From: Aliisedimentitalea scapharcae
GTDB taxonomy: Bacteria; Pseudomonadota; Alphaproteobacteria; Rhodobacterales; Rhodobacteraceae
DNA: 64,000 bases
NCBI RefSeq assembly: GCF_045277565.1
Contig: NZ_CP123584.1
Span: forward strand, 744,001 to 808,000
Direction of reading: 5' to 3'
Both the position numbers and the translations under genes were made by a program. Below are positions 54,741-62,847 of the stretch, piece by piece (the stretch's first letter is position 1; every line of letters begins with the position of its first letter). Below the pieces are notes generated by a model that was not told the origin of the DNA, did no database searches, and saw only the letters and a list, made by a program, of their open reading frames with translations.

Positions 54741-55664
54741 TCATGATTGTATTGGCTGTGATGCCGTGTGCTGATGGCTCAGCTGTGCTGCGAGAGCCGT
54801 TTGTGCGGTGTTGACCGTTTCGCCAAGCCGGGTTTGGATGTGGCTGACTAGGACAATTGGCTCTTGGGCCGATGGATTGCTGATTGGGATGGTGACCAGC
54901 GGTTTGCCATCATAGCTGATCACTCCAGGCGGCTGGCTATAGCTGATGCCGACACCTTCGTTATTTGCGGCCAGGCTGCGCAACAATTCCAGCGATGATG
55001 CCCGATGTGCTACTTTGGGCAATAGGTCGTGGGTTTTGAACAAGCCGAGCATGTGTTGGATCGACAGGCCTTCCTGTGAGAGCACCAATGGGTGGAGGCT
55101 CAGTTCGTGCAGGGTAACGCTGCTTTGCGCGGCCAGAGGGTGCAACGGAGACATCAGGGCATGCGGAGCGACTCTGTCCAGTTCGATCCGGTGAAATCCG
55201 GCATCCAACCCCAGATCATAGGTGATGGCCAGATCGATATCGCCTTTGAGCAAGGCCGTGATCATGGAGTCAAACGGATCTGCCCGGTAGCTGATCGAAA
55301 CATCCGGCAAAGCGAGGCGCAGGATTTGCAGGGCTGGAGCCAATAGAAACGGTGCCAGATCGGCAAAACATCCCACCGCCAGCCGCTGAAGTCCCGGGGG
55401 TGCCGTCGCTGCGTTCTCCAATTGTGCTGCCTGATCCAGAACAGCCTGGGCACGGGCGGCAAAGCTGCGCCCCTGAGGGGTCAGGATCAACGCCGCGCCG
55501 CGTCGGCGCAGAAACAAGGGATATCCCAGATGTTCCTCGACTTTGGTCAATGCGTTGGACAGCGCCGGTTGACTGACATGTACGGCCTGCGCCGCGGCCG
55601 ACAGGCTGCCATGATGGGCAACGGCGGTGACATATTCATAGTGGCGCAGGGTTAGGTATAACAT
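54741..55664 (-). CDS. LysR family transcriptional regulator
   Basis: This 307-residue protein has the LysR helix-turn-helix (YLTLRHYEYVTAVAHHGSLS, then AAAQAVHVSQPALSNALTKV) and a periplasmic-binding-like effector domain. The ATG at 55664 gives the normal LysR start; a longer frame to 55784 overlaps the divergent gene. It probably controls the divergent phytanoyl-CoA dioxygenase gene. A possible site CCTTT-N15-AAAGG lies between them. Confidence 0.92.
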   Translation of the reverse strand: MLYLTLRHYEYVTAVAHHGSLSAAAQAVHVSQPALSNALTKVEEHLGYPLFLRRRGAALILTPQGRSFAARAQAVLDQAAQLENAATAPPGLQRLAVGCFADLAPFLLAPALQILRLALPDVSISYRADPFDSMITALLKGDIDLAITYDLGLDAGFHRIELDRVAPHALMSPLHPLAAQSSVTLHELSLHPLVLSQEGLSIQHMLGLFKTHDLLPKVAHRASSLELLRSLAANNEGVGISYSQPPGVISYDGKPLVTIPISNPSAQEPIVLVSHIQTRLGETVNTAQTALAAQLSHQHTASQPIQS

Positions 55665-55677
55665 GAGATTAAGACTA

Positions 55678-55702
55678 CCTTTGTGAGATATGATTTGAAA
55701 GG
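55678..55702. promoter_or_regulatory. Possible LysR-type box
   Basis: CCTTT (55678-55682) and AAAGG (55698-55702) form a 5-15-5 inverted repeat between the divergent lysR-type and dioxygenase genes. The length and the ATATGATTT centre fit a LysR box only loosely. Confidence 0.3.
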
Positions 55703-55761
55703 CGCAAAGGCAGTCGGATAAAGATTGTGAAACATGCATCTTTTCAGCAAAGGCAAAACAA

Positions 55762-56559
55762 ATGGTCCATTCACTGATTTCCAAAGCTGACGTCGAACAG
55801 TTTCAGCGCGATGGGGTTGTGCTGATCCGAGGATTGTTTGCAGATCAGGTCGATCTGCTGCGCCAGGGTGTAGCAGAGAACATGGCAAACCCGGGGCCCT
55901 TTGCCTCGAACAACAAAAAGGATGGTCAGACGGGGCTGTTCTTTGATGACTATTGCAATTGGGAGCGGATCCCGGCGCTGAAGCAGGCGATCCTGGACTC
56001 TCCTGTGGCGGATGTCGCGGCCGATCTGATGCAGTCCAAACGCGTTCAGATGTTCCATGATCATGTATTGGTCAAAGAGCCCGGCACGTCTATGCCGACT
56101 CCCTGGCACCAGGACGGACCGTATTATTTTGTCGAAGGTCAGCAGACTGTCAGCTTCTGGTCGCCGCTTGATCCGGTAAAGGAAGCGACCCTGCGCTGTG
56201 TCGCCGGGTCACATCGCTGGGAAAAGGAAGTGTTGCCAACCCGTTGGGTGTCCGAAGAAGGGTTCTTTGCCGACGAAGGTCAATACATGCCAATCCCGGA
56301 TCCAGATGCCGAAGATATGACCGTTCTCGAGTACGAGATGCAGCCCGGGGACGCTGTGGCCTTTAACTACAAGATTCTGCATGGTGCCCGCGGCAACACC
56401 AGCGATCAGCGACGTCGTGCGTTTTCGTTGCGACTTGTTGGCGACGATGCGCGGTATATCGAACGCCCGGGCCGGACGTCTCCGCCCTATCCGGGACATG
56501 ACATGATCCCGGGGCAGATATTGCGTCAGGATTGGTTTCCCTTTCTGTTGGAACGCTGA
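55762..56559 (+). CDS. Phytanoyl-CoA dioxygenase family protein
   Basis: This 265-residue Fe(II)/2-oxoglutarate dioxygenase has the facial triad H116 and D118 (TPWHQDGPYY) and H207 (KILHGARGNTS), with a 2-oxoglutarate-binding Arg nearby (QRRRAFSLR). Family members hydroxylate lipids, betaines or ectoine; the substrate here is unknown. It is divergent from a LysR regulator likely to control it. Confidence 0.9.
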   Translation: MVHSLISKADVEQFQRDGVVLIRGLFADQVDLLRQGVAENMANPGPFASNNKKDGQTGLFFDDYCNWERIPALKQAILDSPVADVAADLMQSKRVQMFHDHVLVKEPGTSMPTPWHQDGPYYFVEGQQTVSFWSPLDPVKEATLRCVAGSHRWEKEVLPTRWVSEEGFFADEGQYMPIPDPDAEDMTVLEYEMQPGDAVAFNYKILHGARGNTSDQRRRAFSLRLVGDDARYIERPGRTSPPYPGHDMIPGQILRQDWFPFLLER

Positions 56560-56655
56560 TCGACGGTCATTGCCAGGGACGCGCGGTGCGTGTTCTTTGG
56601 TGGGGAAATAGTAGGTGTGGACTGGGGGCTGTGCCCCTGGTTCCGCAACCTAATT

Positions 56656-56680
56656 CCCTGTGGTCTTTTGGGCCACAGGG
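56656..56680. terminator. Hairpin between dioxygenase and hypothetical gene
   Basis: CCCTGTGG/CCACAGGG (56656-56663, 56673-56680) forms a perfect 8-bp stem with a T-rich loop, between convergent genes. Confidence 0.5.
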
Positions 56681-56704
56681 CAAGGCCAACCTAGGGCGCG
56701 GTGC

Positions 56705-57574
56705 CTAGAACCACTGGCCCGGTTCCATAAGCCCAAGGTCCAGCAGTTGGCGCGAATGCCATTCAAACGCTGTCGAGTTGTAGCTGCGAAATGTATTGAT
56801 GTCGAAGGCAGAGCCGGGATTGCGTTTGAGCGCCTTGGCGGTGCGGAACGAACAGATGGCCGCGGTCAGGTTGTGGTGCCACGGACAGGCGTAGGTATTG
56901 TACTCTTGGTCGTTAAAGGTGTGGTCAGGATTGAGGATCAACCCTGGTTTCGCCTGAAAGAACGAAATTCTATCGATCTTGCGGCTGTTTTTGGGAATGT
57001 GTTCTTCGTACCGCCAGCGCAATCCGCCAAAGAAATCCAATTGTCGTTCTCGTGGATGGTTGGTGACCGGGTCCTTGCGGGATTGGGCATAATACCCGGA
57101 TTTGTCCAGGCTGGCCTTGTCCAGCGAGACCGCATTGGGGTGTGAAGATAGATCATTGGCGTAAAGGTCGATGACATAGGTCAGCATCGCATTGCGTCGT
57201 TCTTCGGTGTGAAAAGCCAGCATTTCCGCAACGCTTCGGGTTTCGCAGAACGGGTAGAACAGGAACTCTGCGTTATAGCAGTAATACAGCCAGGTCCCGG
57301 GTTTTGACCGGGCAATCAGCCTGTTAATGGCATCAAACACGGCCGTGCGCGGGCCGCAGTCAAAGGGAATACGATGCACTTTGGCCGCAACATCAGCGGG
57401 CAGATCGAACGCATCCGGAATAAAAACCAAAATAGTGTCAAAGCCACTTTGCATATGGTGGCGCAGGGTTGTCGCAATTTCGATATCGTCTTCGACAAAG
57501 ATCATGGCAATCGGGCCCTTGACCAGGATGTCGGCCCCATGCCTGAGGAATGCGTCCAGTGAAGAATGGTCCAT
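56705..57574 (-). CDS. Conserved hypothetical protein, glycosyltransferase-like N-terminus
   Basis: This 289-residue protein has no signal peptide. Its N-terminal region (IAMIFVEDDIEIATTLRHHM and ILVFIPDAFDLP) recalls GT-A nucleotide-sugar folds, and an aromatic, Cys/His-rich middle includes CYNAEFLFYPFCETR and CPWHHN. I do not recognise a named family and do not assign a reaction. The ATG at 57574 is preferred; the frame extends to 57637 without family likeness. It is divergent from miaB. Confidence 0.7.
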   Translation of the reverse strand: MDHSSLDAFLRHGADILVKGPIAMIFVEDDIEIATTLRHHMQSGFDTILVFIPDAFDLPADVAAKVHRIPFDCGPRTAVFDAINRLIARSKPGTWLYYCYNAEFLFYPFCETRSVAEMLAFHTEERRNAMLTYVIDLYANDLSSHPNAVSLDKASLDKSGYYAQSRKDPVTNHPRERQLDFFGGLRWRYEEHIPKNSRKIDRISFFQAKPGLILNPDHTFNDQEYNTYACPWHHNLTAAICSFRTAKALKRNPGSAFDINTFRSYNSTAFEWHSRQLLDLGLMEPGQWF

Positions 57575-57703
57575 GTGCGCCTCTGCCCGTGCTTGATGTT
57601 GGCATTTTTGACCAAAATCGGTTAATCGCACGTGCATTGCAAGCTGCAGTATTTCCCCTTATGTGGGGCTGCTGATCCACTCCTTTGTCTAAGGTTCGTC
57701 TCA

Positions 57704-59026
57704 ATGTCCGCGCCCAAGAAGCTTTTTATCAAGACCTATGGCTGTCAGATGAACGTCTATGACAGTGAACGCATGGCCGAAGCGCTGGGCGGTCAGGGCT
57801 ATGTCGAGACGAAATCGGCCGATGATGCGGACATGATCCTTCTGAACACCTGTCACATCCGGGAAAAGGCCGCCGAAAAGGTTTATTCCGAATTGGGGCG
57901 GTTCAAGGGGCTGAAGGCAGCAAAGCCTGATCTGAAGATCGGGGTGGCCGGATGCGTTGCGCAGGCTGAAGGCGAAGAGATCATGCGGCGCCAGTCGTTG
58001 GTTGATCTGGTCGTGGGGCCGCAAAGCTATCACCGCCTGCCAGAAATGGAGGCCAAAACCCGTGAGGGTAAAAAGGCGCTGGATACGGAGTTTCCCGAAG
58101 AGGACAAATTCGAGAAACTGAAAAGCCGTCCCAAGGCGAAACGTGGTCCAACCGCATTCCTGACGGTGCAGGAAGGATGTGACAAGTTCTGCGCCTTCTG
58201 CGTGGTGCCGTACACCCGTGGGGCCGAAGTCAGCCGCCCGGCGGACCGGATCTTGCGTGAGGCACGGGATCTTGTCGAACGCGGTGTGCGTGAGATCACG
58301 CTGCTGGGGCAGAATGTGAATGCCTATCATGGTGCCGGGCCAAACGGTGATATGACGCTGGCGCAGTTGATCTGGGAGTTGGACAAGGTTGATGGATTGG
58401 AACGCATCCGGTTCACCACCAGCCACCCCAATGACATGCAGGACGATCTGATCGAAGCGCATGCCACCTGTACCAAGTTGATGCCCTATCTGCACCTGCC
58501 TGTTCAGGCCGGATCTGACAAGATTCTCAAGCGGATGAACCGCAGCCACACGGCAGAAAGCTATCTGCGCCTGATCGAACGGATCCGCGCCGCGCGGCCC
58601 GACATCTTGATTTCAGGCGATTTTATTGTGGGTTTCCCCGAAGAAACCAAAGAAGATTTTCAGGCAACATTGGATCTGATTGAAGAGGTCAGATATGGAA
58701 CGGCCTATTCATTCAAATATTCGACCCGCCCGGGAACTCCGGCGGCCGAACGGGCCCAGGTACCTGCAGCCGAGGCGGACGATCGCTTGCAGCGGTTGCA
58801 GGCATTGCTGACCCGTCATCAGCGTGAAATTCAGGACAGCATGGTCGGGCGCGAAGTCGGGGTGCTCTTTGAAAAGCCGGGCCGCTTTGAGGGGCAGATG
58901 GTTGGCAAATCCGACTATTTGCACGCGGTGCATGTTCAGGCACCGGACGCGTCGGTGGGTGATTTGGTTCAGGTCCGGATCGCGTCGTCAGGGCCCAACT
59001 CGCTTGCCGGTGAATTGATCGGCTGA
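57704..59026 (+). CDS. miaB: tRNA-2-methylthio-N6-dimethylallyladenosine synthase
   Basis: This 440-residue radical-SAM enzyme adds a methylthio group to i6A37 in tRNAs. It has three N-terminal auxiliary-cluster cysteines (TYGCQMN, LNTCHIRE, AGCVAQ), the radical-SAM Cys-x3-Cys-x2-Cys (GCDKFCAFCVVPYTRG) and a C-terminal TRAM domain. The start is the ATG at 57704 (MSAPKKLFIKTYG); the open frame upstream is not family-like. Confidence 0.96.
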   Translation: MSAPKKLFIKTYGCQMNVYDSERMAEALGGQGYVETKSADDADMILLNTCHIREKAAEKVYSELGRFKGLKAAKPDLKIGVAGCVAQAEGEEIMRRQSLVDLVVGPQSYHRLPEMEAKTREGKKALDTEFPEEDKFEKLKSRPKAKRGPTAFLTVQEGCDKFCAFCVVPYTRGAEVSRPADRILREARDLVERGVREITLLGQNVNAYHGAGPNGDMTLAQLIWELDKVDGLERIRFTTSHPNDMQDDLIEAHATCTKLMPYLHLPVQAGSDKILKRMNRSHTAESYLRLIERIRAARPDILISGDFIVGFPEETKEDFQATLDLIEEVRYGTAYSFKYSTRPGTPAAERAQVPAAEADDRLQRLQALLTRHQREIQDSMVGREVGVLFEKPGRFEGQMVGKSDYLHAVHVQAPDASVGDLVQVRIASSGPNSLAGELIG

Positions 59027-59034
59027 CCCAGGTC

Positions 59035-59066
59035 AGGATTCGCAGCTTGGGCCTCGTGCGAATCCT
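59035..59066 (+). terminator. Hairpin after miaB
   Basis: AGGATTCGCA/TGCGAATCCT (59035-59044, 59057-59066) is a perfect 10-bp stem with a 12-nt loop just after the miaB stop. Only a short T-run follows (CGTTT), so termination is likely but not certain. Confidence 0.55.
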
Positions 59067-59273
59067 CGTTTGACCCCCAGTAAAACGGGATTGAAGCCAG
59101 CGCGTTAACAATTCCAGTCTTTGACGGTGAGTGTGTTGCTGGGCGACACAATATATGGTGGAATTTGCTTCACAATTCACACGTATTTTCCTAAGCTTAG
59201 TAAAAATGGTTAGTAAGAGTACCTGAAGTTTTGGGGCTCTGGCGTCAATTCTGGGGAAAGGTGAAGGATATCT

Positions 59274-59852
59274 GTGGTGATTAAATTCAATTTGAAAAGC
59301 CTGCTGCCCGCCCTGGCTGTAGTAGCAATGGCTGCCAGTGCCGTGTTCAGTCCTGCACAGGCGCAAACAACAACAACAACCAAGACCGTGATTGGCGAAC
59401 GGTATGTTCCGACCATCTGGGTGGACCCGGACGGGTGTGAGCATTGGGTGATGGATGATGGTGCCGAAGGGTATATGACCCCGCACGTGAACCGTCAGGG
59501 CATCCCGGTCTGTCGCCGTGGCAATGTCTGCGGTGTGATGCCGTCAGATCAGTTCTTTGCCACTGATCGGCACACCATCAATTCCGCTGGTCAACAGCGC
59601 CTGCGGGAGTTCTTCCAAAGCGCATCCGCTTCCGGGTTTATCATTACTGGACATACGGATAGTCGTGCGTCCGATGCCTATAACATGCGCCTCAGTGAAC
59701 GGCGTGCGGATTCTGTGGCTCGTGTCGGTCGCAGCGTCGGTGCCCGGATCCTGGATGTTCGGGGCTATGGCGAACGCAATCCGCGCGCGCCAAACAATTC
59801 AGCAGCCAACATGGCCCAGAATCGCCGCGTTGAAATTATCTGTGTCCGTTAA
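59274..59852 (+). CDS. OmpA-family peptidoglycan-binding outer-membrane-associated protein
   Basis: This 192-residue protein has a signal peptide (residues 1-30, ending PAQAQ), a short domain with the motif IWVDPDGCEHWVMDDGAEGY, and a C-terminal OmpA domain whose GHTDSRASDAYNMRLSERRA contains the meso-DAP-binding Asp and Arg. It probably links envelope to peptidoglycan. GTG codons at 59274 and 59277 follow a GAAGGA ribosome-binding site. The next gene, 12 bp later, shares the Trp/Cys motif. Confidence 0.9.
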   Translation: MVIKFNLKSLLPALAVVAMAASAVFSPAQAQTTTTTKTVIGERYVPTIWVDPDGCEHWVMDDGAEGYMTPHVNRQGIPVCRRGNVCGVMPSDQFFATDRHTINSAGQQRLREFFQSASASGFIITGHTDSRASDAYNMRLSERRADSVARVGRSVGARILDVRGYGERNPRAPNNSAANMAQNRRVEIICVR

Positions 59853-59864
59853 GGGAGAACGATC

Positions 59865-60158
59865 ATGAAACTCGTTAAATACATCGCTCTCCTGGCTGTT
59901 GCAGGTGGAATGTCGGCCTGTACGATCGAAGACAAAACCCGTGACCGTGGCATTGATGCCAAGGATCTGTCCCAGCTCAAGGCGGGGATCTGGGTTGATC
60001 CACAGGGGTGTGACCACTGGATCATCGATGATGGGCTTGAAGGGTATCTGTCGGCGCGCTTGGGCCCAGATGGCAAACCGATTTGTTCTGGGGCTGCGCC
60101 ATCCGGCGTCGCAACCGGCCCGTTCAAATCGGGCTCTACCATCCCTGACATTCTTTGA
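59865..60158 (+). CDS. Small lipoprotein sharing a Trp/Cys motif with the OmpA protein
   Basis: This 97-residue lipoprotein (signal MKLVKYIALLAVAGGMSAC, Cys19) has the motif IWVDPQGCDHWIIDDGLEGY at about residues 42-61, nearly the same as in the preceding OmpA protein. It then has a GKPIC segment and a short tail. The two genes are 12 bp apart and end at a terminator. They probably make a matched envelope pair. Confidence 0.85.
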   Translation: MKLVKYIALLAVAGGMSACTIEDKTRDRGIDAKDLSQLKAGIWVDPQGCDHWIIDDGLEGYLSARLGPDGKPICSGAAPSGVATGPFKSGSTIPDIL

Positions 60159-60183
60159 CGTCAGATCAGTTTGAAATTCAGGC

Positions 60184-60210
60184 GGCCACCCAGTTCGGGT
60201 GGCCGTTTTT
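60184..60210 (+). terminator. Intrinsic terminator of the OmpA-lipoprotein operon
   Basis: GGCCACCC/GGGTGGCC (60184-60191, 60197-60204) with a 5-nt loop is followed by GTTTTT. Confidence 0.9.
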
Positions 60211-60300
60211 GTCTCAAAATCATGAAATCTTTCACGCTTTGCTTGCGCCGGACCGTCAGCTTCTGCACACTGAACCCAGAACGCCAACACAGGAGATCTG

Positions 60301-61308
60301 ATGGCTCTGGGTGCCCTGACCGAACCGCTTGATCAATCCACCTCGCACGAGGTGCTGCTTGAATTTCCAGACAACCGATTGCTGATCGACCTTTGCGGTG
60401 AATATGATCGCAACCTTGCAGATATCGAACAGAAACTGGGCGTGCAGATCGTGCGCCGCGGTAATCAGTTGTCGATCATGGGCGTCGAAGAGGCGCGGAC
60501 ACAGGCCGCAGAGGTCCTGCAAGCGTTGTATGATAGACTTGAAACCGGACGGGCGGTTGAACACGCCGACATTGATCGGGAGTTGCGCATGGGTGCACAG
60601 GCGGATCCGGCACCGGGCGACCAGCTTGAAATGTTTCGTGGCGGCGCTGTGGAAATCAAGACGCGCAAGAAATTGGTCGAACCGCGCACAGACGCACAAA
60701 AAGCCTATGTGCAATCCCTGTTTGAACATGAGCTGGCTTTTGGCATTGGTCCCGCCGGCACGGGCAAAACCTATTTGGCAGTCGCCGTCGGTGTGTCGAT
60801 GTTCATCACCGGCCATGTGGATCGCATCATTTTGTCCCGACCTGCGGTCGAAGCGGGTGAAAAACTGGGCTATCTCCCTGGCGATATGAAGGACAAGGTC
60901 GATCCTTACATGCAGCCGCTCTATGATGCGTTGAACGATTTCCTTCCAGGCAAGCAGCTGGCCAAGTTGATCGAAGAAAAACGGATCGAGATCGCGCCGC
61001 TGGCCTTTATGCGGGGCCGGACATTAGCCAATGCCTTTGTAGTGCTGGACGAGGCACAGAACGCCACGTCGATGCAGATGAAGATGTTTCTGACCCGATT
61101 GGGCGAAGGATCGCGGATGGTGATCACTGGCGACCGCACCCAGATCGACCTGCCTCGGGGGGTTCCGTCGGGGCTGGCTGATGCAGAGCGGTTGCTCACG
61201 TCGATCCCCAAGGTCAGCTTCAACTACTTCACGTCGCGCGATGTGGTGCGACACCCTCTTGTGGCTGCGATCATCGAAGCTTATGAGGCCGACACCAAAC
61301 CGGGTTGA
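60301..61308 (+). CDS. PhoH family protein (PhoH-like ATPase)
   Basis: This 335-residue ATPase has an N-terminal RNA-binding-like segment and a P-loop domain with Walker A FGIGPAGTGKTYLAV and Walker B FVVLDEAQN. PhoH-like proteins act in RNA metabolism with YbeY, whose gene follows. It begins a phoH-ybeY-corC-lnt group, a conserved order in proteobacteria. Confidence 0.93.
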   Translation: MALGALTEPLDQSTSHEVLLEFPDNRLLIDLCGEYDRNLADIEQKLGVQIVRRGNQLSIMGVEEARTQAAEVLQALYDRLETGRAVEHADIDRELRMGAQADPAPGDQLEMFRGGAVEIKTRKKLVEPRTDAQKAYVQSLFEHELAFGIGPAGTGKTYLAVAVGVSMFITGHVDRIILSRPAVEAGEKLGYLPGDMKDKVDPYMQPLYDALNDFLPGKQLAKLIEEKRIEIAPLAFMRGRTLANAFVVLDEAQNATSMQMKMFLTRLGEGSRMVITGDRTQIDLPRGVPSGLADAERLLTSIPKVSFNYFTSRDVVRHPLVAAIIEAYEADTKPG

Positions 61309-61413
61309 ACGCCTGTTCTTCCGGTCAACTGTTTAGGGGCGATCGCCTGTTGCTTTTCTGGGACGCGCCAGGTCGGCAGCGGTGGTGACACCTGGTCTGA
61401 CAAGGGTCTTTTG

Positions 61414-61938
61414 ATGCTGGAATTTTCGATCGAAGACGACCGTTGGCAAGACATTGATTTTGAACCATTGGCAACCCGCGCGGTGGGTGCGGTTCTCGAG
61501 AAATTTGAGATCGACCCAGAGGGTTGCGAAATCTCTGTTCTTGCCTGCGATGATGCACGGATCGCCGAACTGAATGCAGAGTTTCGCGCAAAGCCCAGTC
61601 CGACGAATGTGCTGAGCTGGCCCGCCGACGATCTTTCGGCCGAGGACCCCGGTGGTCTCCCGACGCCGCCCAAGCCGGATTTCACTGGCGACATTGCGTT
61701 GGGCGACATTGCGATTTCCTGGGATACATGCGCCCGAGAAGCGTTGGAAGCGGGCAGGCCGGTGGCCGATCATGTGACCCATTTGGTCATTCATGGTCTG
61801 TTGCATTTGCTGGGGTATGATCACATCCGTGACCCGGATGCCACTTTGATGGAAGGAATTGAGGTCGCTATACTTGGCATTATGGGTATTGATGACCCAT
61901 ATAAAGAGAGAGACGGGCCAACGCGGCCCGAATTTTGA
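61414..61938 (+). CDS. ybeY: rRNA maturation endoribonuclease YbeY
   Basis: This 174-residue metalloprotein has the zinc motif HLVIHGLLHLLGYDH (three His). YbeY trims 16S rRNA and aids ribosome quality control. ATG at 61414 is preferred to the TTG at 61411. It follows the PhoH gene by about 105 bp. Confidence 0.95.
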   Translation: MLEFSIEDDRWQDIDFEPLATRAVGAVLEKFEIDPEGCEISVLACDDARIAELNAEFRAKPSPTNVLSWPADDLSAEDPGGLPTPPKPDFTGDIALGDIAISWDTCAREALEAGRPVADHVTHLVIHGLLHLLGYDHIRDPDATLMEGIEVAILGIMGIDDPYKERDGPTRPEF

Positions 61939-61959
61939 GACGCTATCTGGATAGGATAA

Positions 61960-62847
61960 ATGGGCGACATAGACGGCAGTTCTAATGCAGCGCAACGCGC
62001 GCATCAGGACAACAGCGGTGACACGACCGCAGAACGCAGTGGGTTTTTCGGGCGAATTTTCGAGGCGCTGACCCCGACCGATGAACCGGAAGAAGCCGTT
62101 GTGAACGGTCATGACCGACCCGCATCCCAACCGCATGGGATGATCAACCTGCGACGCATGCGGATCGAGGATGTTGCCATTCCGACTGCCGAGATCGTCG
62201 CGGTGCCAAATACGATCGCCAAGGACGACCTGGTTCAGGTTTTCCGCGACAGCGGCTTTACCCGAATTCCTGTGTACGAGGGCACATTGGATACTCCTTT
62301 GGGATTCGTGCACCTCAAGGATCTGGCCCTGTCGCATGGATTCAACTGTGACGCCGAGGAATTCGATTTGGCAGGCATGTTGCGGCAATTGCTGTTCGTG
62401 CCACCGTCAATGCCGATCGGGGTTTTGCTCACGAAAATGCAGACGGAACGGCGTCACATGGCCTTGGTCATCGACGAATATGGTGGCGTCGATGGTGTTG
62501 TGACGATCGAGGATCTGATCGAACAGGTTGTCGGGGAAATCGCCGATGAACACGATACTGACGAAGATCAGACTTGGGTTATGGAAAAGCCTGGGTGTTA
62601 CACTGCGCTCGCCAAAACGCCGTTGCCGGAGTTCGAAGCCGAGATTGGCCTCTCTTTGACCAACCATGATGATGTGGACGAAGAAGAGATCGAAACGCTG
62701 GGGGGGCTGGTGTTCATGTTGTCAGGCCGGGTTCCCGCACGGGGAGAGGTCATCCCGCATCCGGAAGGTCCAGAATTCGAGGTGATTGACGCCGACCCAC
62801 GCCGGATCAAACGCCTGCGGGTGCTGTTGCCGGACGCCGCCGGATGA
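61960..62847 (+). CDS. CorC-type hemolysin family protein (CBS pair)
   Basis: This 295-residue cytosolic protein has two CBS domains (about residues 60-195; IDEYGGVDGVVTIEDLIEQV marks the second) and a C-terminal CorC/HlyC transporter-associated domain. It lacks the DUF21 membrane domain, so it is CorC-like. It is linked to magnesium/cobalt efflux in E. coli, though a general role is unclear. It overlaps lnt by 4 bp. Confidence 0.92.
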   Translation: MGDIDGSSNAAQRAHQDNSGDTTAERSGFFGRIFEALTPTDEPEEAVVNGHDRPASQPHGMINLRRMRIEDVAIPTAEIVAVPNTIAKDDLVQVFRDSGFTRIPVYEGTLDTPLGFVHLKDLALSHGFNCDAEEFDLAGMLRQLLFVPPSMPIGVLLTKMQTERRHMALVIDEYGGVDGVVTIEDLIEQVVGEIADEHDTDEDQTWVMEKPGCYTALAKTPLPEFEAEIGLSLTNHDDVDEEEIETLGGLVFMLSGRVPARGEVIPHPEGPEFEVIDADPRRIKRLRVLLPDAAG

